Made by a program: the position numbers and the translations under genes
NCBI RefSeq assembly: GCF_900101855.1
Contig: NZ_FMVC01000005.1
Coordinates: 62,001 to 126,000 of the forward strand
Origin: Flavobacterium anhuiense
GTDB lineage: Bacteria > Bacteroidota > Bacteroidia > Flavobacteriales > Flavobacteriaceae
DNA length: 64,000 nucleotides
Reading direction: 5' to 3'
The notes under the pieces: model-generated
Database searches by the model: none
Told to the model about the DNA's origin: nothing
What the model saw: the letters and a program-made list of their open reading frames with translations, nothing else
In this document: positions 9,228-17,063 of the stretch, one piece after another
How the letters are laid out: each line of letters starts with the position of its first letter
Numbering within the stretch: the stretch's first letter is position 1

Positions 9228-9258
9228 ATATTAGGGAGTCACACAAACTCCCCAATAT
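9228..9258. terminator. Bidirectional hairpin at HNH/traD junction
   Basis: Arms at 9228-9239 and 9247-9258 pair over 12 positions with one mismatch around a seven-base loop. The hairpin covers the convergent ends of the HNH gene and traD and overlaps the traD stop codon. No long U-tract follows in either direction, so termination is plausible rather than certain. Confidence 0.45.
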
Positions 9259-9874
9259 CAAAATCACTCAAATCATTATTCCGCAAAGAGGAAGAACTAG
9301 CTCCCGTTTCAGATGAGAGTGTACCATCCAAAAGCTCAGCAATTTTTCGGGAAGCACCTTCTACGGAATTTTCCAATAGGATGAATAATTCAGTTCCCTG
9401 TAATCTTTGAACTATGGCTACCGTTGTTTCCTTTTGAGATTGTTCCAAATTTTCTTTTTGGAGCAATGCTCCTACGGAGCTTAGTTCGTCGTAGGTAACC
9501 CCTTGGGCAAGACTGTCATCACCACCGGATATCCCGTACCTGTTCCATTCTTCTTCCTCATCTTCCAAATCAGGCATATTGCTGAAAACTTCGTCCAGTT
9601 CTTCCTGCGGAATTTGAATGCCAACGTTTTCATTTTCGTCGTATTCTATGTCTAAATTATCAGGGGTTATCTCCTGTTCAGCTATTTGGCTTTCATTGGC
9701 GGTGTTTGGCACTGAAAGGCTTCTTGCTGGCTTCGGCTGACCCATAATATCGGGCAGGTTCGGATTGGCTTTTTCCTGTGTCAGCTTTTTCTGCGACCTT
9801 TTATGAATGACAATCTTATCCTGCAACAGTAGTACAATGACTATCAGCAGGCATATCACAATTATTATTTCCAT
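9239..9874 (-). CDS. traD: Conjugative transposon protein TraD (CTnDOT sense)
   Basis: About 211 residues from the ATG at 9874 (MEIIIVICLLIVIVLLLQD). One N-terminal membrane anchor is followed by a long acidic, low-complexity region (many D/E around residues 75-115) and a helical C-terminal segment. This matches the poorly characterised TraD of Bacteroidota conjugative transposons. It follows the DUF3408 gene after a short gap. In other elements traE would follow; here the defence-like pair does. Its last codons lie within the junction hairpin, so the original C-terminus could have been altered by the insertion. Confidence 0.75.
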   Translation of the reverse strand: MEIIIVICLLIVIVLLLQDKIVIHKRSQKKLTQEKANPNLPDIMGQPKPARSLSVPNTANESQIAEQEITPDNLDIEYDENENVGIQIPQEELDEVFSNMPDLEDEEEEWNRYGISGGDDSLAQGVTYDELSSVGALLQKENLEQSQKETTVAIVQRLQGTELFILLENSVEGASRKIAELLDGTLSSETGASSSSLRNNDLSDFDIGEFV

Positions 9875-9885
9875 AATCAAATGCT

Positions 9886-10335
9886 TTAAAAAATGGGTTT
9901 AAACTTTTCGTTGAAATCATCCGTGATTGCTTTTTCAAACATTTCAAAATGATGCTCCAATATATTGTCAAGGTAGGCATACAGCGGTATCTCGTCCTTG
10001 CCAATGACCTGAACAATCCTAGATAACCGTTCGTGGTATTCCTGCCTGATATAAATACTTTTATCCCCTCGCTTTGTCATTGAGTGGTTTCTCAAAAAAT
10101 GTTCACCGTAACTGCCGTCAAGATTTTTTTTGATGCGGTTTCTTTCCCTTTGTACTGGCTTGCTTTGAAGCAATTCTTCCTGTTTTGCTTCTTCTTTTAC
10201 AGTTTCCTTTTTCGGCTCTTCAGATGGTTCGTGAGGAAGCTGTATGCCGTCTTTTTTAATGCCGTCCACCATCAGGTTCATCATCAACTCTTCGTTGATG
10301 TCCGGCGTGACTTTCCTTTTATTATCTTTCTCCAT
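9886..10335 (-). CDS. DUF3408 family conjugation protein (TraB/TraC-type)
   Basis: 149 residues. A charged, Lys/Glu-rich N-terminal half (EEPKKETVKEEAKQEE) precedes a compact C-terminal region (SIYIRQEYHERLSRIVQVIG ...) that resembles a ribbon-helix-helix-like DUF3408 domain. Proteins of this family sit between traA and traD and are thought to work with the ParA-like TraA. It is five bases downstream of traA, so co-transcription is expected. In CTnDOT two such genes (traB, traC) can occur; only one is present here. Confidence 0.82.
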   Translation of the reverse strand: MEKDNKRKVTPDINEELMMNLMVDGIKKDGIQLPHEPSEEPKKETVKEEAKQEELLQSKPVQRERNRIKKNLDGSYGEHFLRNHSMTKRGDKSIYIRQEYHERLSRIVQVIGKDEIPLYAYLDNILEHHFEMFEKAITDDFNEKFKPIF

Positions 10336-10339
10336 AGAG

Positions 10340-11107
10340 CTATAATTGTATGATTTTTAAAAACTCATTGATGAACAAATCCAACTGGCAGGCTTTCATC
10401 AATCGTTCATCGGGAGGCATTACAGTAGAACGGAAAACCGTTTTGCTGTCCGCCTCGCTTTCTTTTCGAAAACGAGTGCTGTTCTTCACTTGGCTTTGCA
10501 TCAGACTTAACCCCAGTTGCGCTATAAGCTGGTTGTAAACGTCATATAATGGAGTGCTTTCCCTGCCATCCACCTGGTTCCAAAACAGGTTAATGGTTTT
10601 AATTGATGTTTCTCCTTTTTTCATAATTACATCCTGCAAAAGCTGTGTGAAAATGAGCGTGCTTTCCATTACCACACGATCTGCCGTGATAGGTGTAAAG
10701 ATGTGGTGCATTCCAGCCAATGCTTTTAAGATGCCAGGCGTGTTCACAGTTCCGGGAAGGTCAAAAAATACCACATCAACGGGAATAGCAGAATTTGCAA
10801 CAAATTCCTGAGCCTCATTCAGTACATTATCTGCTCTATGCTGTATAATCGGATAGGCTTTCTTGTTGATGGTAGTAAATTGCTTGTATGCCATCTTTTT
10901 CAAAGCTTCATTTTCCATCACCATTGCCAAATCACGGGCTTTCATTTTCATTAAACTATGCTGAGGAAAATCCGCATCCAATACGGCTACGTTGTAGCCC
11001 AATCGATAGTGCATTGTACTCGCAACAAGCGTGGTAAATGTGCTTTTGCCAACACCACCTTTTTGAGAAGAAAAGGCAATAAACAGAGGTTTCTTTTTTG
11101 TGTCCAT
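10340..11107 (-). CDS. traA: ParA-family ATPase TraA
   Basis: 255 residues. A deviant Walker A motif (SSQKGGVGKST) lies at residues 13-23, and further ParA/MinD motifs follow (NVAVLDADFPQ; VVFFDLPGT). It is a cytoplasmic ATPase at the head of the tra operon in Bacteroidota ICEs, probably helping to position transfer or segregation components together with the adjacent DUF3408 protein. The upstream region is unusually long (about 400 bases to the nearest recurring motif) and repeat-rich, so the mRNA may have a long leader. Confidence 0.92.
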   Translation of the reverse strand: MDTKKKPLFIAFSSQKGGVGKSTFTTLVASTMHYRLGYNVAVLDADFPQHSLMKMKARDLAMVMENEALKKMAYKQFTTINKKAYPIIQHRADNVLNEAQEFVANSAIPVDVVFFDLPGTVNTPGILKALAGMHHIFTPITADRVVMESTLIFTQLLQDVIMKKGETSIKTINLFWNQVDGRESTPLYDVYNQLIAQLGLSLMQSQVKNSTRFRKESEADSKTVFRSTVMPPDERLMKACQLDLFINEFLKIIQL

Positions 11108-11149
11108 ATTTTAAAAATTTAAAGTTTCAAATTCTTGTTTTCCGTCTTA

Positions 11150-11510
11150 CAGGGGTTCCGGCAAGCCGTTCTGAGTTCTCGCTTTCATTCAGGATAGCTA
11201 TCAGGGTTGCCTGCGTTCATGACTGATGACCTGCTTCCTTGCGGTACAGCAGTCGTGCAATCATTCCGACATCTTATCAGGCAGGCTTGCCATCATTGTT
11301 TCATTCCGTCAATCAACCAATCATTCAAGCGGGCTGGATATTCAGATAACAAGCGTTCATGCTTTCTCGTAGTCTTGCAATCTTGCATTCCAGCAATCAG
11401 GCAGGCTGTCTTGCCTGCCATCTTGAATGTGTGCTGTCTGCTATTCCTGAAGCACGGACTGCTTGACTTCCTGCAAACATTCAGACACAAAGAACCAATC
11501 AATTTTATTC
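11150..11510. repeat. Degenerate short-repeat leader upstream of traA
   Basis: This stretch is full of imperfect repeats of short words: CAATCATT/CAATCA, GGCAGGCTTGCC-like elements (11280-11292, 11400-11419) and CATTCC. A perfect hairpin GGCAGGC-TGTCTT-GCCTGCC lies at 11400-11419. Open frames here look like artefacts of the repeats. Its position between the recurring motif at 11525 and traA suggests a long transcribed leader or protein-binding array. I see no coding gene. Confidence 0.55.
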
Positions 11511-11524
11511 GATTGTATAGCTAT

Positions 11525-11557
11525 GGCAGTGTTTGGCTTTCAGAGGTAGTGTTTGGC
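11525..11557 (+). promoter_or_regulatory. Recurring ICE motif, site B (between traA and mobA)
   Basis: Two near-identical direct copies: GGCAGTGTTTGGC at 11525-11537 and GGTAGTGTTTGGC at 11545-11557, with seven bases between them (20-bp period). This is the cleanest example of the motif found at four backbone operons. A dimeric or tandem DNA-binding protein contacting the same DNA face is implied. Confidence 0.7.
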
Positions 11558-11654
11558 ATTGCCATACATTACACTCCTTTCGTAAAGAGGAGGTTACTTT
11601 GTGAAATGATTTTTATTAACGGATTTATGCAAAAGTCTTTAGACATATCAGGTG

Positions 11655-11800
11655 GCAACGGGAACGGCAACAAGCCGTTTTTCCCTGTTACATTCAATCC
11701 GTCCCGAAGGGCGGATTATAGTGTTCAACCGAACACGGCAAGTTGTGTTTTGAGGCACTCGAAACCGAGTTAGTGCCTCAAAACAACTTGCCCTGCTGGG
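11655..11800. other. oriT: Putative origin of transfer (oriT)
   Basis: A dense set of hairpins lies just upstream of mobA: AACGGC/GCCGTT at 11663-11679, an imperfect TCCGTCC/GGGCGGA at 11698-11715, and GTGTTC/GAACAC at 11721-11736. A long inverted repeat follows, with arms 11737-11759 and 11772-11792 matching over 21 positions except a two-base bulge. Directly after the right arm comes CCCTGCTGGG, resembling the CCTG^C core of nick sites used by MOBP-type relaxases. An inverted repeat followed closely by a nick-like core, next to relaxase genes, is the classic oriT layout. The nick position is inferred. Confidence 0.6.
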
Positions 11801-11853
11801 AGCTGAAAAACACTCTCCGAAGTCGAGGTTTTGTATGAATTAAAAATGGATTA

Positions 11854-12288
11854 GTGATGAATGATAGCAGTAACAAAAAACAGAATAAGGGCGGACGGAC
11901 ACCTAAAACCGACCCAAGCATCCACCGCCATGTTTTCCGTCTTACAGATGAGGAGAATGCCAAACTTTTATCACTTTTTGAAGCATCGGGAATGCCCAAT
12001 AAAGCGAAGTTTATCATTTACCTGCTGTTCAATAAGGAAATGAAATCGGTTAAAATTGACAAAGGAACGGTTGATTTTTATATGCGGTTGACTTCGTTTC
12101 ATAGCCAGTTCCGTTCCATAGGCGTGAATTATAATCAGATTGTGAAGTTGTTGTACCGTCATTTTTCGGAGAAAAAGGCAGCAGCATTTCTCTACAAATT
12201 GGAAAAACAGACGGCTGAAATGGCGACTTTATGCCAAAAAATCATTCAAATAACTGGAGAATTTGAAGCAAAACATTTGAAAAAATAG
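11854..12288 (+). CDS. mobA: Mobilisation accessory protein MobA
   Basis: 144 residues. The basic N-terminus (SNKKQNKGGRTPKTDP) is followed by HVFRLTDEENAKLLSLFEAS, the start of a ribbon-helix-helix-like relaxosome fold found in Bacteroidota MobA/MbpA proteins, and a helical C-terminus. It is expected to bind oriT and recruit the relaxase. It is the first gene downstream of the structured oriT-like region and ends nine bases before mobB, so the two form one operon. Here MobA is the small DNA-binding partner, not the large IncQ MobA relaxase. Confidence 0.85.
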   Translation: MMNDSSNKKQNKGGRTPKTDPSIHRHVFRLTDEENAKLLSLFEASGMPNKAKFIIYLLFNKEMKSVKIDKGTVDFYMRLTSFHSQFRSIGVNYNQIVKLLYRHFSEKKAAAFLYKLEKQTAEMATLCQKIIQITGEFEAKHLKK

Positions 12289-12296
12289 CCTTCGAG

Positions 12297-13580
12297 ATGA
12301 TAGCGAAAATTGGAAGAAGCGGGAATTTATACGGTGCATTGGCGTACAATCAGCTTAAGGTCGATAACGAAAACGGGCAAATTTTGTTCTCTAATAAGAT
12401 GATTGAAACCCCAAGCGGTCATTATTCCGTTGCACAATTAGCCCAATCTTTTGCCCCTTACCTGATAGCCAACCGCAATACAGAGAAACATACGTTGCAT
12501 ATTTCGCTCAATCCAGATCCAAAAGATAGCGTCAGTAATGATACTTACAGGGAAATGGCAGAACAGTATATGCGGGAAATGGGTTATGGAGAACAGCCTT
12601 TTGTGGTTTTCAAACATACGGATATCGACCGAAGTCATATTCATATTGTATCAGTTTGTGTAGATGAAAGCGGAAAAAAGATTTCGGACAAGTTTGAGAA
12701 AATGCGGTCTATGAACATTTGCCGTGAACTGGAAAGAAAGCACGAGCTTATACCTGCAACGGATAAAGAGCGTAACCAAAATGACAAGGTTTTCCGTCCG
12801 TTGGATTATCGGGCGGGCGATGTAAAAAGCCAAATCTCTTCCGTAGTCCGACATCTGCCGAACTATTATCAATACCAAACTTTGGGAGAATACAATGCTT
12901 TACTTTCCCTGTTCAATATTACCACCGAAAAAGTAGAGGGCGAATTGCAGGGAAAGATGAAACAGGGATTGTTGTACATTCCTTTAAATGAAAAAGGAGA
13001 AAGAGCCGGGCATCCATTTAAGGCTTCATTGTTCGGAAAGAACGCAGGGCTTCCTGCCTTAGAATTACATTTTGCGAAATGTAAAAAGGCTTTGAAAGAT
13101 AGCCCAACCAGACAGACCCTTAAATCTGCCATTACCGTTGCTTTGAAATCAACAATTGATGAGCAGGCTTTTAAAAAGCAATTATCTGAACAGGGCATTA
13201 ATGTAGTAGTACGCCGGAACGATACAGGTCGGATTTATGGAGTTACATTTATAGACCACAATTCCAAAGCTGTATGGAATGGTTCACGTTTAGGAAAGGA
13301 ACTTTCTGCCAATATCTTTAATGATTATTGGAACAACAATATCAAACCTGAGATTAAAGAACGTGTTGCACAACAACCGAAAAGGTCCATATCAAATGAT
13401 GAGGAAATTCCTGTGGAAAAACCACACCATTTTTTCGACTTCCTAAATAATGATAGACACGAAGACGGTTTGATTGAAGCATTTGGCGGATTACTACCCG
13501 AAGCCCAAGGCGAAGATTACGAGGAAGAGGATTTTGCTAATAAAATGAAGAAGAAAAGGAAACGCCAAAGAGGTCAATAA
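12297..13580 (+). CDS. mobB: Relaxase MobB
   Basis: 427 residues. The N-terminal relaxase domain contains a candidate catalytic Tyr region (NLYGALAYNQ, residues 10-19) and the metal-binding histidine triad motif HTDIDRSHIHIV near residue 107. It nicks oriT and leads the strand into the recipient cell. The C-terminal half is basic and ends in a Lys/Arg-rich tail (KKKRKRQRGQ) typical of DNA-holding relaxases. It follows mobA closely. The next backbone gene should be mobC, but a gene on the opposite strand lies between. Confidence 0.93.
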   Translation: MIAKIGRSGNLYGALAYNQLKVDNENGQILFSNKMIETPSGHYSVAQLAQSFAPYLIANRNTEKHTLHISLNPDPKDSVSNDTYREMAEQYMREMGYGEQPFVVFKHTDIDRSHIHIVSVCVDESGKKISDKFEKMRSMNICRELERKHELIPATDKERNQNDKVFRPLDYRAGDVKSQISSVVRHLPNYYQYQTLGEYNALLSLFNITTEKVEGELQGKMKQGLLYIPLNEKGERAGHPFKASLFGKNAGLPALELHFAKCKKALKDSPTRQTLKSAITVALKSTIDEQAFKKQLSEQGINVVVRRNDTGRIYGVTFIDHNSKAVWNGSRLGKELSANIFNDYWNNNIKPEIKERVAQQPKRSISNDEEIPVEKPHHFFDFLNNDRHEDGLIEAFGGLLPEAQGEDYEEEDFANKMKKKRKRQRGQ

Positions 13581-13706
13581 TAGTAATCAGCCCAAGGCTG
13601 CTATACGACATTTGATTAATTTTATTGACAAATTATAATAGTTGAGTTTACACCCTCAAACTTCCCATCGAAGCAGGCGTTATGGGAACTTGAACCATTC
13701 ATTTCT

Positions 13707-14489
13707 TTATTTAGGTTTATGTTTCAAGTCATCCTGTTGAACTTTTGCGGCTCTACTCCAGTCAACAAAAATATTATTGGTCTTTGCTGTTTCAAGAGTT
13801 TCTTTGAATTTAATTAATGTACTGTTTATTGCTTCTTTTGTTGGTCTTGTCCCGGCAAAAGTAGGAATTTCAATAGGTAAACCATCAGGATTTCGGGCAT
13901 ACTCAATTGATAATTCTTCTCTTTTATCCTCTGGAATGTTAGCCATACCGCACAAGTCTTCAAATGAACTTGATATTCCAACAATGTCTTCTATTTCTGT
14001 TCCTTTTAGTATTGATTTTAAAATTATTTCTGATTGATAATCTTTGAAGTTAATTAAAGGTTTTGCAGCTTCGTAATCTTCATTTTTAAATTCTTCCACA
14101 GCTTTTTTAAACACATCATCTTCCCATAGTGAGATGATGTTGATTACGATTTCATTGGGTTGTGGAATATGTTTAAATAACATTACAAATTTTGTATTAG
14201 TTCTAATTATGCCTTTAAATTTCTTTGCATAATCCTTGTCTTTTGTCCAACTCGCTATTCCTTCAAAAAAATCATCTTCTATTAGTATTGGAATAATCTC
14301 GCCTTCAAGTATGAACCTTTTTCTATAACAAAAATGATTTACTGTTTTAAATTTAGCTGGTATATTCTCACACTGTTTTACTAATTCATCCGCAATTTGT
14401 CTTCTTTTTTCTTGATTTTCTACCCAACCTCTTTGCCAATTTGATAAAGCGATTAAAAAATCTTTTGAAAATATGTTTTTCTCGTTCAT
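13707..14489 (-). CDS. Unknown protein, possible ADP-ribosyltransferase-like fold, inserted between mobB and mobC
   Basis: 260 residues, soluble, no signal peptide. I do not recognise the family. Three segments are spaced like the R-S-E motifs of ADP-ribosyltransferases: an Arg after a hydrophobic start (NHFCYRKRFI, about residue 50), a Ser-Trp-Thr strand (GIASWTKDKDYAKKFKG, about 78) and a Glu on a late strand (YQSEIILK, about 150). A region around LFKHIPQPNEIVINI fits the linking strands. This is pattern reading, not proof. The gene is AT-rich, points against mobB and mobC, and interrupts what is normally a mob operon, so it is cargo. It may be an effector, toxin or defence factor. Confidence 0.55.
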   Translation of the reverse strand: MNEKNIFSKDFLIALSNWQRGWVENQEKRRQIADELVKQCENIPAKFKTVNHFCYRKRFILEGEIIPILIEDDFFEGIASWTKDKDYAKKFKGIIRTNTKFVMLFKHIPQPNEIVINIISLWEDDVFKKAVEEFKNEDYEAAKPLINFKDYQSEIILKSILKGTEIEDIVGISSSFEDLCGMANIPEDKREELSIEYARNPDGLPIEIPTFAGTRPTKEAINSTLIKFKETLETAKTNNIFVDWSRAAKVQQDDLKHKPK

Positions 14490-14759
14490 TTGGTGTGTTA
14501 TAATTTTTAACAGTTCATCTCCTTTTTCTGGTCCTATGGTACAAATGGTTAATTTGTAAATAGATGTATGTCTTTAGATTATTATTGTTTGAAAATATTT
14601 GTTCTTTCAGCAACAAAAATAGTTCAATTAATCTTCTACTACAATGGCTTAAATATGCCATAAAGCCAAACACTACCACTCAACGCCAACGACTACCACA
14701 TTCTTATAGCCACTATACATAGCCTTTAAATTCACGCCCGAAATTAAAACTTAATAATA
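14490..14759. promoter_or_regulatory. Divergent promoter region between cargo ORF and mobC
   Basis: A 270-base AT-rich gap carries the site C motif and then a spacer with TATACATAGCC-type sequence upstream of mobC. On the minus side it must also hold the promoter of the cargo ORF. I see no convincing full TAnnTTTG element for either gene. Confidence 0.4.
14665..14697 (-). promoter_or_regulatory. Recurring ICE motif, site C (upstream of mobC)
   Basis: On the minus strand, GGTAGTCGTTGGC (14697-14685) and GGTAGTGTTTGGC (14677-14665) are separated by seven bases (GTTGAGT), again a 20-bp period. It lies 63-95 bases before the mobC start, on the strand opposite the gene. The second copy is identical to one copy at site B. 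Confidence 0.7.
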
Positions 14760-16763
14760 ATGCAGGGAGAAGACGATTTAAGAGGCTTAGCCAAAATTAT
14801 GGCTTTCATGCGAGCAGTAAGTATCATTATTGTATTGATGCATCTCTATTGGTTTTGCTACCGTTTCTTTATAGAACGTGGTTGGACGTTGGAAGTAATC
14901 AACAAGATATTAGGCAATTTCGACCGGACGGCAGGTTTGTTTTCACATACCCTTTACACCAAAGCATTCGCTTTGGTTTTACTGGCATTGAGTTGCTTAG
15001 GTACTAAAGGCGTAAAGAATGAAAAGATAACCTGGTCTAAAATTTACGTGGCTTTGGGCGTTGGCATTGTGCTGTTCTTTCTGAACACACCATTGTTAAA
15101 ACTATCTACAGTAACAGGGACATTCTTGTATATGCTGACCATATCGTTAGGTTATATCGCCTTGCTGATGGCAGGTGTATGGATCAGCCGTTTATTACGC
15201 ACTAACCTGATGGATGATGTTTTCAATAATGAAAACGAAAGTTTTCAACAGGAAACTAAATTGATGGAAAATGAGTATTCTGTCAATCTACCCACAAAAT
15301 TCTATTACAAGAATAAATGGAACAACGGTTGGATAAATATTGTAAATCCTTTCAGAGCAACCATTGTATTGGGAACTCCTGGTTCCGGTAAATCGTATGC
15401 CATCGTGAACAACTACATTAAACAGCAGATTGAGAAAGGCTTTAGTATGTACATCTACGATTTCAAATTTGACGATCTTTCTACCATTGCCTACAATCAT
15501 CTATTAAAGCATAGGGATAAATTTAAAGTTCAACCGAAATTCTACGTCATCAACTTTGACGACCCACGAAAGAGCCACCGTTGTAATCCGCTCAATCCGG
15601 ATTTTATGACAGACATTTCAGATGCTTACGAAGCAGCTTATACCATAATGCTAAATCTCAACAGATCTTGGATACAGAAGCAAGGAGATTTTTTTGTGGA
15701 AAGTCCGATTATCTTATTAGCAGCTATTATTTGGTATCTGAAAATTTATGATAACGGTAAGTATTGCACTTTTCCCCACGCTATTGAATTACTGAATAAG
15801 AAGTATTCGGACGTATTTACGATTTTAACTTCCTATCCCGATTTGGAAAACTATCTATCACCGTTTATGGATGCTTGGCAAGGTGGCGCACAAGACCAGT
15901 TACAGGGGCAAATTGCATCAGCGAAAATTCCATTGTCTAGGATGATTAGCCCGCAATTGTATTGGGTAATGACAGGTGATGATTTTACGCTGGATATCAA
16001 CAATCCTAAAGAACCAAAAATTTTATGCGTAGGTAACAACCCCGATAGGCAGAATATTTATTCTGCTGCTTTGGGATTGTATAATTCCAGAATTGTAAAA
16101 CTCATCAACAAAAAAGGACAGTTAAAAAGTTCAGTTATCATTGATGAGTTGCCTACCATATATTTCAGAGGATTGGATAATCTTATTGCAACTGCAAGAA
16201 GTAATAAAGTGGCTGTTTGTCTAGGCTTTCAGGATTTCTCACAATTAATAAGGGACTATGGTGATAAGGAAGCAAAGGTTATTCAAAATACTGTGGGTAA
16301 TATTTTTAGCGGTCAAGTAGTTGGGGAAACCGCAAAAAGCCTTTCAGAACGTTTCGGGAAAGTGTTACAAAAACGACAGAGCTTATCAATCAATAGGAAC
16401 GATACCTCGACTTCTATATCGACACAGTTGGACAGCCTTATCCCTGCATCCAAAATATCAACCCTAACTCAAGGGATGTTCGTCGGTTCTGTTTCCGACA
16501 ACTTTGATGAGCGTATTGAGCAGAAAATATTTCATGCCGAAATTGTAGTTGATAATGAAAAGGTGGCATCCGAAACGAAAGCTTACCAAAAGATACCGGA
16601 GATTCTATCTTTTGTAGATGAAAAGGGAGTTGATAGCATGAAGACAAACATTGACAACAATTACCGTCAGATAAAATCTGATATTGTTAGTATTGTTGAG
16701 AATGAAATTGAACGTATTAAGAACGATCCGAACCTACAACATTTGGTACAAAACGCACAATGA
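14760..16763 (+). CDS. mobC: MobC, VirD4-type coupling protein
   Basis: 667 residues. The N-terminal 150 residues hold several membrane helices (for example VSIIIVLMHLYWFCYRFF and VALGVGIVLFFLN). A cytoplasmic ATPase follows with Walker A GTPGSGKS near residue 203 and a Walker B-like segment (SSVIIDELPTIYF). It couples the relaxase-DNA complex to the mating channel, the only VirD4-like protein in the window. Normally it directly follows mobB; here it has its own upstream region with the recurring motif. It is the last backbone gene before the 35-kb cargo. Confidence 0.93.
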   Translation: MQGEDDLRGLAKIMAFMRAVSIIIVLMHLYWFCYRFFIERGWTLEVINKILGNFDRTAGLFSHTLYTKAFALVLLALSCLGTKGVKNEKITWSKIYVALGVGIVLFFLNTPLLKLSTVTGTFLYMLTISLGYIALLMAGVWISRLLRTNLMDDVFNNENESFQQETKLMENEYSVNLPTKFYYKNKWNNGWINIVNPFRATIVLGTPGSGKSYAIVNNYIKQQIEKGFSMYIYDFKFDDLSTIAYNHLLKHRDKFKVQPKFYVINFDDPRKSHRCNPLNPDFMTDISDAYEAAYTIMLNLNRSWIQKQGDFFVESPIILLAAIIWYLKIYDNGKYCTFPHAIELLNKKYSDVFTILTSYPDLENYLSPFMDAWQGGAQDQLQGQIASAKIPLSRMISPQLYWVMTGDDFTLDINNPKEPKILCVGNNPDRQNIYSAALGLYNSRIVKLINKKGQLKSSVIIDELPTIYFRGLDNLIATARSNKVAVCLGFQDFSQLIRDYGDKEAKVIQNTVGNIFSGQVVGETAKSLSERFGKVLQKRQSLSINRNDTSTSISTQLDSLIPASKISTLTQGMFVGSVSDNFDERIEQKIFHAEIVVDNEKVASETKAYQKIPEILSFVDEKGVDSMKTNIDNNYRQIKSDIVSIVENEIERIKNDPNLQHLVQNAQ

Positions 16764-17063
16764 TTCTTGATTTTAATATACTTTATAAAAAGCGCCCTCC
16801 TTTATCCATAGCAACAAATGACAATTTACTCAATAGTCGCGTTGGGTGCCATTCCCAATTCATTCATATCATCTAAAAAAAAATCATGATATTAATTTGA
16901 TGTTTTCTCACTAAAATTGTATTGACTTTAATTGTATGTCATTATCGAATTGTATGCTTTTTTATGTATTTTGAAGTTTAAGCAATATAGCTAACATTGC
17001 AGAAGAAAGATTGTCCATTATTTTGTACATTTATACACATTTAACCATTGGAGTTTTTAGCCT
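16764..17063. other. Non-coding interval at backbone/cargo boundary
   Basis: 300 bases between mobC and the Crp/Fnr gene. On the minus strand a short open stretch ending at 16826 reads ...LDDMNELGMAPNATIE-stop and looks like the tail of a lost gene, though this could be chance. The second half is very AT-rich with repeated TTGTAT words (about 16916-16960) and presumably holds the promoter of the regulator. This may mark the left edge of the cargo insertion. Confidence 0.35.

Noticed and set aside
11293..11502. Minus-strand open frame of 69 residues
   Set aside because: It lies wholly in the repeat-rich leader; composition follows the repeats and no domain is visible.
11207..11773. Long open frame across the traA-mobA interval (plus strand)
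   Set aside because: It runs through the degenerate repeats and the oriT-like hairpins, has no protein-like pattern, and structure and repeats explain the region better.
13588..13600. CAGCC-CAA-GGCTG hairpin after mobB, considered as terminator
   Set aside because: The stem is only five bp and no T-tract follows; too weak to report as a terminator.
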